DNA of 64,000 nt from positions 62,001 to 126,000 of the forward strand of contig JAJPKP010000016.1 in assembly GCA_021323675.1 (NCBI GenBank). The letters run 5' to 3'. This document shows positions 26,279 through 35,102 of this stretch, piece after piece. This stretch comes from Pseudomonadota bacterium. GTDB lineage: Bacteria > Desulfobacterota > Binatia > Binatales > Binataceae. Under the pieces are notes generated by a model. The model worked only from the letters and a program-made list of their open reading frames with translations. It was not told the origin of the DNA and did no database searches. The stretch's first letter is position 1. Each line of letters begins with the position of its first letter. The translations under genes and the position numbers were made by a program.

Positions 26279-27403
26279 ATGGCGCAAAAGATGACACGGC
26301 CGCGCATGGCCGGGGCCGAGATCAACCCGAGCGCGGTGCGCGGCGACATGACCGCGGCCGAACTCGTGGACACCGCGTTTCTTGCCTACAACGGCCGCAA
26401 GCTCAAAGATGCCTGCCGCCTGTTCGCGGAGCGCATGCTCGAGCCGGACGTGGTCGTCGGCATGAGCGTCACGGGCGCTCTGACCCCCGCGGGGCTTGGG
26501 ATGTCGTGCTTGATCCCGCTTATCGAAAACGGATTCGTGGACTGGATGGTTTCGACCGGCGCGAACCTCTACCACGACACCCATTTTGGAATCGGGCTCA
26601 AGATGTACCAGGGGTCGGCGGAAACGGACGACGTCGCACTGCGCAAGGCGGGAGTCGTCAGGATCTACGACATTTTCTTCGACTATCGGGTTCTGCTTTC
26701 GACGGATGCGTTCTTCCGGCAGATAGCGCGTCTGGAAGAATTCCAGCATTCGATGAGCACGGCGGAGTTCCATTATCGCGCCGGCCGCTACGTCGCTGAG
26801 CGGGAGCGGATTCTCAGGCTCAAGCGCCGTTCGCTGCTTGCCGCCGCATACGAATACGGAGTTCCCATCTACACCTCCTCGCCGGGCGATTCGTCGATTG
26901 GGATGAACCTGGCCTTGCTCGAGATGGAAGGCCACGGACTGCGGCTGGACCCGCTGGCCGACGTCAATGAGACCGCTTCCATCGTGTATTCGGCCAAGCA
27001 GGGAGGCGGCAAAAGCGCCGTCTTCATTCTCGGAGGAGGGTCGCCGAAGAACTTCGTGTTGCAGACCGAGCCGCAAATCCAGGAGGTGATGGGAGTAGCG
27101 GAGAAGGGTCACGATTATTTTCTTCAGGTGACCGACGCACGCCCCGATACCGGCGGCCTTTCCGGCGCGACCCCGTCAGAAGCGGTGAGCTGGGGCAAAA
27201 TCGATCCCAACCGCCTGCCGGACACGGTCGTATGCTATGTGGATTCGACCGTGGCCCTTCCGATCATCACCGCATACGCGCTGGCGCGCAGGCGCAAACG
27301 CAAGCCTCGCCGCCTTTACGATCGGCGCGAGGCGATGCTCACGACGCTGGAGACGGCCTATGAAAAGGTGCGCAAACGGCGCCTGAAGCGGGGAGAGAGT
27401 TGA
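26279..27403 (+). CDS. Deoxyhypusine-synthase-like protein
   Basis: 374 residues from ATG 26279; an earlier ATG (26204) would add 25 poor residues. Homologous to eukaryotic/archaeal deoxyhypusine synthase, which uses NAD and spermidine to modify eIF5A. Bacteria lack eIF5A, so the substrate differs and is unknown. Seen: [14 protein letters not shown], then the catalytic-Lys loop [10 protein letters not shown] (K257) and, later, [13 protein letters not shown], matching the human motif that contains the active lysine. The gene ends overlapping the start of the CysQ-like gene, so both may work together in polyamine or nucleotide metabolism; inference. Confidence 0.85.
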   Translation: MAQKMTRPRMAGAEINPSAVRGDMTAAELVDTAFLAYNGRKLKDACRLFAERMLEPDVVVGMSVTGALTPAGLGMSCLIPLIENGFVDWMVSTGANLYHDTHFGIGLKMYQGSAETDDVALRKAGVVRIYDIFFDYRVLLSTDAFFRQIARLEEFQHSMSTAEFHYRAGRYVAERERILRLKRRSLLAAAYEYGVPIYTSSPGDSSIGMNLALLEMEGHGLRLDPLADVNETASIVYSAKQGGGKSAVFILGGGSPKNFVLQTEPQIQEVMGVAEKGHDYFLQVTDARPDTGGLSGATPSEAVSWGKIDPNRLPDTVVCYVDSTVALPIITAYALARRRKRKPRRLYDRREAMLTTLETAYEKVRKRRLKRGES

Positions 27404-27414
27404 GAGGCGAAAGG

Positions 27415-28296
27415 ATGGCAGCGAGGGTGAAGAAAAAGCCGGCTTCCAAGGCGCGCACCCATGCGGTGGTGCGGACTCGTGCAACCGCGGCGCCCGACGG
27501 CGACCTGCGGCGCGAACTTGCGCTCGCAAAAAAAGCCGCGCGCGCGGCCGGCGACATCCTGCGCGGGCATTGGCGGCGCGGCGGTTACCAAATCGGCTCC
27601 AAGGGCAAGGACAATCCGGTCACTGAAGCCGACCTCGAGGCGGATCGCGCTCTCAAGAAGCTGCTGCACGATCCGATTCCGGATTACGGCTGGCTCTCCG
27701 AAGAAACGGCGGACAGCGAGGCGCGCCTTGAATGCCGGCGCGTGTGGATCGTTGACCCCCTGGACGGCACCAAGGAGTTCATCAACGGCATCCCGGAGTT
27801 TTGCGTCGCGGTCGCCCTGGTCGAGGAGGGAGAGCCGGTGCTGGGCGTCACCTACAACCCGATCAGGCGCCAGATGTTCTGGGCGTCGCGCGGGACGGGA
27901 TGTTTTCTGAATTCCAAGCCCGTCCGTGTTACGCGCACCCGCGTGCTGCATCGCGCCAACGTGCTCGCCAGCCGCAGCGAAACCGCCCGCGGCGAGTGGG
28001 AGGTATTTCACGGACGGCTGAAGGTCAGCCCCACCGGAAGCGTGGCGTACAAGTTGGCCCTCGTGGCGGCGGGAATCGCCGATGCCACCTTCACCCGTTC
28101 CCCGAAAAGCGAATGGGACATCGCGTCGGGCGCGGCGCTCTTAAAAGAGGCCGGGGGCACGATGACCGATATTCACGGCGCGCCGATTCGCTTCAATCAG
28201 CGTCACGTCAAGGTGGCGGGAATGATCGCCGATAACACCATCCTGCACGAGCAACTCGTCAGGATCGCTCCGCATCCGGACCGCGCCCCGCAGTAG
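27415..28296 (+). CDS. CysQ/inositol-monophosphatase-like phosphatase
   Basis: 293 residues. Metal-dependent phosphatase of the IMPase superfamily, nearest in pattern to CysQ, which hydrolyses adenosine 3',5'-bisphosphate to AMP. Seen: NPVTEADLEAD, WLSEETADSE (first metal Glu), VDPLDGTKEF (DxxD), and SEWDIASG (late Asp). Start: ATG 27415, behind AGAGG; a TTG at 27400 would overlap the previous stop. The N-terminal 30 residues are Arg/Lys/Ala rich and atypical. Substrate could also be an inositol phosphate. Convergent with the MFS gene at 28329, with only 32 bases between. Confidence 0.88.
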   Translation: MAARVKKKPASKARTHAVVRTRATAAPDGDLRRELALAKKAARAAGDILRGHWRRGGYQIGSKGKDNPVTEADLEADRALKKLLHDPIPDYGWLSEETADSEARLECRRVWIVDPLDGTKEFINGIPEFCVAVALVEEGEPVLGVTYNPIRRQMFWASRGTGCFLNSKPVRVTRTRVLHRANVLASRSETARGEWEVFHGRLKVSPTGSVAYKLALVAAGIADATFTRSPKSEWDIASGAALLKEAGGTMTDIHGAPIRFNQRHVKVAGMIADNTILHEQLVRIAPHPDRAPQ

Positions 28297-28328
28297 AGCG
28301 CGCGCTCGAACCGCGCGGAGCGGTGCCG

Positions 28329-29594
28329 TTATCCTATTGCGGCTCGCTCCGCGGCTTCTATCTCGTATCGCGTCTTGCCCGGGCCGGTTTCCGGCAGAAA
28401 ATACATCGTAACGATGGGCAGCAATTGAAACACCAGGAAGGCGAGCATTACCGCGCGCAGTCCCATCGAGGCTGCGAGCTTGCCGCCGAGCACCGGCGAT
28501 ATGAACGCGCCGAAATAGCCGACCGCCCATACGAACCCTTGCGAGGCGCCCACGCGAGTCGGATTCATGTCCGGCAATTCCATCATCAGCGTGGTGATAG
28601 CGGCGAGCGAGCCGGCGGCGCCGATTCCGACCAGCACCAGCGAAAGGCGAATCAAAGCCGGATCGGACAATACGATCGCGCCGATACATCCAATCAGAGT
28701 CGCGAAGGCGACGGGCCACGTAAACGGCTTGCGCAATCCGGTTCGTCCGGTTCCGATCCCGCCCGCGACCGCGGCGAAGAATCCGGTGAACGGCAGCACC
28801 TGGGTCATCAGAGAGGCCTGCTCGAGGCTCATGCCGCGGAACACCCGGAAGTATTGAGGAAGGAACGCGGTGTAGAGCTGAAAGACCCACATGCCGCCGA
28901 ACAGCCCGATCGCGATCAGCACCACGTTGCGCATCTTCATCACTTCGATGAGCGCGGAGCCGCCGGCTTGATCGCCCGATTCGCCGGCATGCGATTCCCC
29001 GACGGTCGAGCCCGCGTGCTGGCGGCCAAGCACAGTCCACAGCAAGGCTACGCCGGCCGTGGCAATTCCATAGTAGAGGAGGACCGATTGCCACGAAGAT
29101 CCGACGGCTGCGAAAAGCGGCGGCGTGACGCGGAACACCGCGGTCAGGCCGACATAGCCGAAGGCGAAATTCACCATGTTGATGTAGGGCCATTCGTGCT
29201 CGCCGAACCACTGCATCGTGAGCGCGCCGGGCGGAGCGATGATCATCCCGAACCCGATCCCTTCGACGACCCTGCATATCAGCAGCACGGAGAAAGTGTG
29301 GGCATAGCCGCTGGCGATTTCACCTATCCCCATCAGCCACAGTCCAAGCTGCAGGCATCTCAGCGCGCCCAGCCGTTCGAGGACGATCGCTCCGAGAATC
29401 GAAAAGATACCGATGCACAGCGCGATGATGGAAATGATCAAGCCGGCGTCGCCGAGCGAGATTGCGAGGCCTTTCTTGATCTCGTCGAGAATGGGCGCCG
29501 GCGCGAGCCACGTGATCGATTGCGCGGTCAGAAGAAGGAGCAACAGAAGCTCGATTACCCACCGGTATGGAGAAAGCGGAGTACGGTCGCTCAT
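28329..29594 (-). CDS. MFS transporter
   Basis: 421 residues, about 12 membrane segments with a central loop at about 208-232 (GSTVGESHAGESGDQAGG). Seen: the MFS-type RVVEGIGFGM motif in the first half and GASQGFVWAVGYFGAFISPVLGG in the second. Broadly resembles the CynX/NimT-like group; substrate unknown. The next MFS gene upstream on the same strand lies 81 bases away, so the two may form one transport unit. Confidence 0.85.
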   Translation of the reverse strand: MSDRTPLSPYRWVIELLLLLLLTAQSITWLAPAPILDEIKKGLAISLGDAGLIISIIALCIGIFSILGAIVLERLGALRCLQLGLWLMGIGEIASGYAHTFSVLLICRVVEGIGFGMIIAPPGALTMQWFGEHEWPYINMVNFAFGYVGLTAVFRVTPPLFAAVGSSWQSVLLYYGIATAGVALLWTVLGRQHAGSTVGESHAGESGDQAGGSALIEVMKMRNVVLIAIGLFGGMWVFQLYTAFLPQYFRVFRGMSLEQASLMTQVLPFTGFFAAVAGGIGTGRTGLRKPFTWPVAFATLIGCIGAIVLSDPALIRLSLVLVGIGAAGSLAAITTLMMELPDMNPTRVGASQGFVWAVGYFGAFISPVLGGKLAASMGLRAVMLAFLVFQLLPIVTMYFLPETGPGKTRYEIEAAERAAIG

Positions 29595-29675
29595 CTAATC
29601 ACAGTGCTCCCCTGAGATGCTTCGGGTATAGCCCGGACCGAGAGGAAATTGCCACCGCTTGTTCAGCGGGCGCAA

Positions 29676-30962
29676 CTACAGGCGCCGATCGCCGCTGGCC
29701 CACGCGAGGTAACCTGCGAGCCCGATCGCATACACGGCAGCGATAAGAAAAAACACCGCGCTAAAAGATCCGGTCGCCTGCACGATAAAACCCGCGACCG
29801 CCACTCCGACGATCCCCGGGATCGTGGCGATGGTGTTCGAAATTCCCATCAGCACACCCGCGTACGCAGGCCCCACATCGAGGTGATTCACTCCGTAAGC
29901 TGACAAACCCAGGCTGCTCGCGGCTGCCGACAGAGCGATCAGACCGGTGGCGACTGCGGGCGAGCCCGCACCTGGCAACGCGAGCAGGGGCAGAGCGCCG
30001 AGACCGAACGCGGCCGATTGCATCATCTTTCGGGTTGATCCGACGCCGGCTCCGCGAATTCGCATCAGATCCGCTAGCCATCCTCCCCCATTAACCACCG
30101 CGAAGGCGGCCATCCAGGGAATGAGCGAATAGATGCCGACGCGCGCGACCGTGACGCCATAGGCATGATGCAAATACGTGGGCATCCAGAGCAGCAGAAT
30201 ATTGAAGCCGAAGTTGCTGCAGAAATGCGCCAGCACTATCGCCCAGACGGCGGGCTCTCGCGCGATCGCCCGCCACGGGATTGCGGTCGCGGCAAGGTCC
30301 GCGGTTTCGGAGGCGATGCCCGCCGAGGAGCGGCAGGCGGCTGATGTGCGCGGTGGACGGTCGGCCGCCTTTATCATCCAGATGACAACCCAGAGCACGC
30401 CGGCGAGTCCGGAGAGATAAAAGAGCCCGGGCCAGCCGAAGACCTCGATGATCGGGGGGCTGAGCACGAGGGCGACGACCGTGCCGACATACATGCCGCT
30501 GAAATTCAGAGACAGAGCGCGGGCACGCTCATGCGTGGGCATCCAGCGGGAGGTGAGACTGTGGATCGCCGGAAAGTTGACCCCTTCTCCCAAACCCAGC
30601 AGGATGCGCGCGGCGAAGAGCAGGGCTAGGGAACTGCGCGCCGCGGCGGGCGTGATGAAAGTGGCGAGCGACCAGACCGCCACTCCGAAAGCGAGCACGC
30701 GCTTGCCGCCGAATCTGTCGGCAAGCCAGCCGCCCGCGAGCTGGGGCCACAGGTATCCCCAAAAGAACGCGGAAAGAATCAGTCCCTGCGCCGCGACGCT
30801 ATAGCCTTCATCGGCGGAGAGCGGGATGAGCGCGACCGAGATGCTTACGCGGTCGAGATAGCAGAGCACCGTCGCAAGGAAAAACAACCCTGCGACGGTG
30901 TAACGGCGCGGCCATCGTGAGACTTCGCGCGCGGTGTCGAGCGATTCGATGCTACCCGGCAT
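29676..30962 (-). CDS. MFS transporter, anion:cation symporter-like
   Basis: 428 residues, 12 predicted membrane segments. Seen: the ACS-family pattern LCYLDRVSISVALIPL near the first membrane helix, the motif A-like GGWLADRFGGKRV, and GLGEGVNFPAIHSL, which fit organic-anion symporters (sialate, glucarate, 4-hydroxyphenylacetate and related acids). Central cytoplasmic loop at about 195-225. Substrate unknown. Starts with ATG at 30962, 67 bases after the XRE regulator's stop (31030) on the same strand. Confidence 0.88.
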   Translation of the reverse strand: MPGSIESLDTAREVSRWPRRYTVAGLFFLATVLCYLDRVSISVALIPLSADEGYSVAAQGLILSAFFWGYLWPQLAGGWLADRFGGKRVLAFGVAVWSLATFITPAAARSSLALLFAARILLGLGEGVNFPAIHSLTSRWMPTHERARALSLNFSGMYVGTVVALVLSPPIIEVFGWPGLFYLSGLAGVLWVVIWMIKAADRPPRTSAACRSSAGIASETADLAATAIPWRAIAREPAVWAIVLAHFCSNFGFNILLLWMPTYLHHAYGVTVARVGIYSLIPWMAAFAVVNGGGWLADLMRIRGAGVGSTRKMMQSAAFGLGALPLLALPGAGSPAVATGLIALSAAASSLGLSAYGVNHLDVGPAYAGVLMGISNTIATIPGIVGVAVAGFIVQATGSFSAVFFLIAAVYAIGLAGYLAWASGDRRL

Positions 30963-31029
30963 CGCGCGCGAGCTTATCCGCGCGCGACCGAAGCCGCCAG
31001 TACTTCCAGATTCCCTGGGCCGCTTGTGC

Positions 31030-31458
31030 CTAGCGGCCTACGGCGTGGCGGACGGTGTTGAGGATGTAGATGAAGTCGCGGGGAGAGCGGACTTCTCCCA
31101 GCAGAGCCGCGCGCGAGAGCATGTCCATCTCTTCGCTGCTGATGTTGTGAACCCGGCGAAGCTGATCGTTGCTCTTGAATTGCTCCCAGGCGGAGGGCGT
31201 GTTGCCGTCGGAGGGAGGATTCAGCAGCGCGTGCGCGCGCGGGTTGGCCAGGAAAAACAGCTCCCGGCGATCCAGCCCCAACACCTCCGCGAGCCTGGTG
31301 ACGATCTTGTCGGAGGGATGCCGTTTGCCCGACTCGAGATGGCCCACGTAGGGGGTGGAGGTTTTGATGCGGCGGGCGACTTCTTCCTGAGTCAGATCGA
31401 GTTGACGCCGGCGCTCCCTGATTATCTGCCCAAACGTTCGTTCCTTGGACCGTGCCAT
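31030..31458 (-). CDS. XRE-family HTH regulator
   Basis: 142 residues from ATG 31458 (AGAGG nine bases upstream). HTH at about residues 8-62: FGQIIRERRRQLDLTQEEVA, then TSTPYVGHLESGKRHPSD, a Cro/C1-type fold. The C-terminal region (EQFKSNDQLRRVHNISSEEM) has no recognised domain. The two MFS genes follow on the same strand and could be its targets. Longer starts to 31512 are not supported. A direct AATTAG repeat lies about 60 bases upstream. Confidence 0.9.
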   Translation of the reverse strand: MARSKERTFGQIIRERRRQLDLTQEEVARRIKTSTPYVGHLESGKRHPSDKIVTRLAEVLGLDRRELFFLANPRAHALLNPPSDGNTPSAWEQFKSNDQLRRVHNISSEEMDMLSRAALLGEVRSPRDFIYILNTVRHAVGR

Positions 31459-31518
31459 TTTTTGTTGCCTCTTGGAGTGGCGAGTAATGCGCCCCCCTTG
31501 GCGCGCACCCACCCTAAC

Positions 31519-31534
31519 AATTAGATCGAATTAG
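31519..31534. promoter_or_regulatory. Direct AATTAG repeat upstream of the XRE gene
   Basis: AATTAG at 31519-31524 and 31529-31534, ten bases apart (one helical turn), about 60 bases upstream of the XRE start and inside an AT-rich gap (31513-31724). Could be an autoregulatory operator; weak on sequence alone. Confidence 0.3.
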
Positions 31535-31724
31535 CAGCCTTATTGTAAGTAACATTCGGTCAACTTATGGGCAAACGATTCGGCTATCCAATCTACTCCT
31601 TAGCGTTTGACGGCTTTAATCGCCGCGATAAGCCATTTTGTCCCTAAATCCTTGTCCGAAAGAGGCTTACGCGGCATATTTTTTAGCACAACTAATGGGA
31701 AGCATAAGAATTTTTCACATTTCT

Positions 31725-32075
31725 TCAATTTCCGTAAGGATTCCGTCCATGGTTCACGTAGAGCGAAAATTGGGAGACACCACTCAAGACGCGATGCGGC
31801 GTCTCGAATTGCGCTACCGCTCCTCTGCGTAATTCCTTGATCGCAACCCGATCCTCGCCGAGCGCTCGCCCCGAATTGTCGTAGTAATGCACCTCGATAT
31901 CGACGCCCGTATCAGGACCCGAATTTTTGACCGCCCCTTCGACGAACACCTCGCCGCTCTCGCGGTGCAGACGGCTTTGCGTTACGTGAACGGGCTCAGA
32001 CTGAACCAGGGAGTAGAAGACCCATCCCGCGAATCCCGCGGCGGCGAGCAGAACAACGGCTCTTCCGGCGCGCAT
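31725..32075 (-). CDS. Single-pass FxLYD-like membrane protein
   Basis: 116 residues from ATG 32075; a longer frame overlaps the acyl-CoA dehydrogenase gene. N-terminal membrane helix (about 5-24), then one beta domain with VFVEGAVKNSG and IEVHYYDNSGRALG, the pattern of FxLYD (immunoglobulin-like) domains in lipoproteins and membrane proteins. Periplasmic role unknown. It follows the acyl-CoA dehydrogenase gene by 14 bases and may be cotranscribed with it. Confidence 0.65.
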   Translation of the reverse strand: MRAGRAVVLLAAAGFAGWVFYSLVQSEPVHVTQSRLHRESGEVFVEGAVKNSGPDTGVDIEVHYYDNSGRALGEDRVAIKELRRGAVAQFETPHRVLSGVSQFSLYVNHGRNPYGN

Positions 32076-32089
32076 CGTTCCCGGCCGCC

Positions 32090-33256
32090 TCAATACGAAC
32101 GTGGCAGGCCGAGAACGTGCTCGCTGATCGAATTCAGAACCATCTCCTGCGAGACGGGAGCGATCTTCAAAAGCCGGCACTCGCGGAAATAGCGCTCGAC
32201 GTCGTACTCGCGGATGTAACCGTAACCGCCCAGTGTCTGGACCGCGCGATCGCACGCCTCGAAGGCCGCATCCGCGGCGCGCAGCTTCGCCATGTTGGCC
32301 TCGGGGCCGCAGGGCTTGCGATGGTCGAACAACCAGGCCGCCTTGAGCATCAGCATCTCAGCCGCTTCCAGCTTCGCGTAAACGTCGGCGAGCGGATGAG
32401 CGATGGCCTGGTTCTGGCCAATCGGGCGCCCGAAGACGACGCGCTCCTTTGCGTAGCGCACCGCGCGGCCGAGCGCCGCTCGCCCGATTCCAATCGCCTC
32501 CGCGGCGACGAGGATGCGCTCGGGATTGAGTCCGTCGAGCAGGCAATGAAAGCCGCGTCCTTCGCCGCCGACGAGATCTGATGCGGGCACGCGCAGGTTA
32601 TCGATGAACAGCATATTGGTGTCGACCGCCGCGCGGCCGAGCTTGTGCAGTTCGCGGACTTCCACCGCTTGCGGGTCGAGTTCGGCGAAGAACAGGCTCA
32701 TCCCGTCCGTCTTTTTGCCGACCTTTTCGAAAGGCGTCGTGCGTGTCAGCAAAAGCATCCGCTTTGCTTCCCGCGCCTTGGTAGTAAAGACCTTGCGGCC
32801 GTTGATCACATAGTAGTCGCCGTCGCGGCGTGCGGCGGTCTTGATGTGCGTGATATCGTTGCCGGCATCGGGCTCGGTGACGGCAAAAGCGACATGCAGG
32901 CTGCCGTTGACCACTTCGGGCAAAAAGCGCCGCTTCTGATCCTCGCTGCCGTGGAACACGAGCGGGCTTACCCCGAAGATCGAGAGATGAATCGAGCTGG
33001 CCGCCGCCATCGCGCCACCCGATGCGGCAACTTCGCGCATCACGAGCGCCGCTTCGGTAATTCCAAGGCCGCTGCCGCCGTATTGCTCCGGAATCGCCAC
33101 GCCGAGCCATCCTCCCCGCGCGACCTCCGCATAGAAGTCGTGGGGAAACTCCCCGCGCGCATCGCGCTCTCTCCAGTATTCATCGGGGAAGCCGGCGGCC
33201 AGCGCCCGAACCTGCTGAACGATTTCCTGCTGCGCCTGCGTCAATTCAAAATCCAT
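32090..33256 (-). CDS. Acyl-CoA dehydrogenase
   Basis: 388 residues, FAD-dependent enzyme of fatty-acid or dicarboxyl-CoA oxidation. Seen: FAVTEPDAGNDITHIKT (FAD/substrate loop), the LDGLNPERILVAAEAIG helix and LGGYGYIREYDVERYFREC near the C-terminus. Where medium-chain enzymes have the catalytic Glu (IYEGT), this one reads KIAPVSQEM, so the base may sit elsewhere as in other subfamilies. Substrate unknown. Monocistronic apart from the small membrane protein gene following it. Confidence 0.92.
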   Translation of the reverse strand: MDFELTQAQQEIVQQVRALAAGFPDEYWRERDARGEFPHDFYAEVARGGWLGVAIPEQYGGSGLGITEAALVMREVAASGGAMAAASSIHLSIFGVSPLVFHGSEDQKRRFLPEVVNGSLHVAFAVTEPDAGNDITHIKTAARRDGDYYVINGRKVFTTKAREAKRMLLLTRTTPFEKVGKKTDGMSLFFAELDPQAVEVRELHKLGRAAVDTNMLFIDNLRVPASDLVGGEGRGFHCLLDGLNPERILVAAEAIGIGRAALGRAVRYAKERVVFGRPIGQNQAIAHPLADVYAKLEAAEMLMLKAAWLFDHRKPCGPEANMAKLRAADAAFEACDRAVQTLGGYGYIREYDVERYFRECRLLKIAPVSQEMVLNSISEHVLGLPRSY

Positions 33257-33470
33257 CGAATCCCGTCCTTATCCGTGAGTAGTCAAGCGGCAGATGCATA
33301 GCCTTCGGGCGCCACCGCAAGCACGCCCTGGAATTGTGATCATGCCGAATTGACAGTTAAACCCAACCTTACGCCGGTACGAATCTTGAAACCAAGCGCT
33401 CCGGCTCAGCCCGGCGCAGCCGGGGTGCGCGGGAAAGATCGGCTCATAATGGGCCGTCAGGGAGGAAAGA

Positions 33471-34850
33471 GTGAACAGGAGGACAAGCAGAAAAGCCGTG
33501 TCGTGGCTCGGCTCGATCGGCGGTTCAGCAATGCTGGCAATGCTTTGTGCAGGACAGCAGGCCTGGGCCGCGGGGCCGACCGGAGGAACTTCGGTATCCG
33601 AACAGCAGCGCCTCGATGCCTTGAGCGGGGAGATGAACAATCTCGCCGGGGAGGTGAATGAAACCAAGAGCGAGATCAAGCAGATCGAAAAGGCGATCAC
33701 GGTGGCGCCCCCGGCCGAGGGCGCGCAGCCGCAGACCGTCGGCGAGCACGTCTCGGTGATGGAGAAAGACTTTAACGACCTGAAGAGCGATATCTCGACC
33801 AACCTCGGCGTTCACATCCACGGCCTCGTGGACGCCGGCTACGAACACAACTTCAACCAGCCCAACGGCAATACCAACCTGTACCGCGCGTGGGACGTGG
33901 ATGGCTTCCAGCTCACCCAGGGCAACCTGCACATCGAGAAGGACGGAACCGTCGGCTTCGTAACCGATATCAACGTCGGACAGGTGGCCAACGCGATCTC
34001 GTCGGTGACGAATTATGGACCCGTGCACCAGACAAGCGCGCAATGGATCGATCCGACCCAGTACTACCTGACTTACACGATACCCTTGGGTTCAGGGATC
34101 GCGTCGCAGGCTGGCCGGTTTGTGACTCTGCTGGGCGCGGAAGTCATTCCGACCTATCAGAACCAGAACTACAACGAATCGCGCAGTTTCCTGTTCAACC
34201 TGGGCGAGCCGCTGACTCATACCGGCGTTCAGGCCTCGTACACGTTCAACGACTACGTGTCCTTCATCGGTTCGTTGAACAACGGATGGGATGATCCGCA
34301 GCTCACCACCAATAACGGGCCGAACTACGAGGGCGAACTGGCTCTCAACAACAAGGACAAGTCTCTCTCGCTGCTGGTCAACGGCATCTGGGGACCGAAC
34401 CTGCCCGGCCATTCCAACTCCAACCTGGGCGCGATCGATCCGATCGTGACGTGGAAGCCGTGGTTCGTGAACGGCGTCACGCTGGAGACGGAGTATCTGT
34501 ACGCGAGCGAAAGCGGCCCCGTCGTCAACGGCCATTCCGGAACGTGGCAAGGATTGGCGGCGTATTTCGTTTACGACTGGAACGCCTGGGAGTTTGCCAG
34601 CCGTGGCGAATTCTTCGACGATCAGGATGGTGCGCGCACCGGAACCGCACAGACGTTGTGGGAGCTCACCCAGACCATCACCTGGAAAGTGCCTGAAGTC
34701 ACCGGACTGCTGGCTCGACTTGAGTATCGGCACGACAACTCGGATGTGCAGGTCTTTCCGAATAACAACTTCGTGAATCCTGCGACCGGGACCCAGCAGC
34801 TCTGGTCTGGACAGGATACCGTGAGCGCGAACGTGATCTACGCGTTCTAA
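33471..34850 (+). CDS. BBP2-type outer-membrane porin (OmpL-like)
   Basis: 459 residues, GTG start behind a strong GGAGGAAAGA. Signal peptide to about residue 34 (QQAWA), then a coiled-coil stretch (about 45-75: QRLDALSGEMNNLAGEVNET), which may span the periplasm as in other porins, and a long barrel ending in the typical C-terminal aromatic (VIYAF). Motifs such as GVHIHGLVDAGYEHNFNQ and QAGRFVTLLGAEV match the BBP2 family. Solute unknown. A strong terminator follows at 34894-34934. Confidence 0.85.
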   Translation: MNRRTSRKAVSWLGSIGGSAMLAMLCAGQQAWAAGPTGGTSVSEQQRLDALSGEMNNLAGEVNETKSEIKQIEKAITVAPPAEGAQPQTVGEHVSVMEKDFNDLKSDISTNLGVHIHGLVDAGYEHNFNQPNGNTNLYRAWDVDGFQLTQGNLHIEKDGTVGFVTDINVGQVANAISSVTNYGPVHQTSAQWIDPTQYYLTYTIPLGSGIASQAGRFVTLLGAEVIPTYQNQNYNESRSFLFNLGEPLTHTGVQASYTFNDYVSFIGSLNNGWDDPQLTTNNGPNYEGELALNNKDKSLSLLVNGIWGPNLPGHSNSNLGAIDPIVTWKPWFVNGVTLETEYLYASESGPVVNGHSGTWQGLAAYFVYDWNAWEFASRGEFFDDQDGARTGTAQTLWELTQTITWKVPEVTGLLARLEYRHDNSDVQVFPNNNFVNPATGTQQLWSGQDTVSANVIYAF

Positions 34851-34893
34851 AAGAGTCTTCAACACTCTCGGGGAGGGAGCGTCAAAGCGGCTT

Positions 34894-34934
34894 GAGCGGC
34901 GGACCGGGGCATCCGGTTCCGCCGCTCGGCTTTT
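34894..34934 (+). terminator. Strong rho-independent terminator after the porin gene
   Basis: GAGCGGCGGA pairs with TCCGCCGCTC (10 base pairs) with an inner CCGG/CCGG pair, followed by GGC and TTTT. Downstream of the porin stop, it should end that transcript. Confidence 0.9.
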
Positions 34935-34992
34935 CATCGCGACGATATGCGATGCCGGGCACCGAGTTAAAACCCGCGGCCGCATACGGACA

Positions 34993-35005
34993 TTGCATTT
35001 TGCAA
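34993..35005. promoter_or_regulatory. Perfect inverted repeat upstream of the DUF1646 gene
   Basis: TTGCA TTT TGCAA, 98 bases upstream of the DUF1646 start. Might be an operator; symmetry and position are the only support. The rest of the 252-base gap after the porin holds its terminator and nothing else I can name. Confidence 0.3.
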
Positions 35006-35102
35006 GCGCGACGGCGCGATCTCCTCGCGTGGCGAATCGCCTTTTGTTATTGATGGCGGGCTTGCGGCGAAGCCGATCGCCGCTCTGCTGAGTACCCCCC
35101 GA

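Noticed and set aside
28297-28328. Palindrome GAGCGCGCGCTC between convergent genes as terminator
   Set aside because: There is no T run on either strand and the low-complexity GC sequence makes chance likely.
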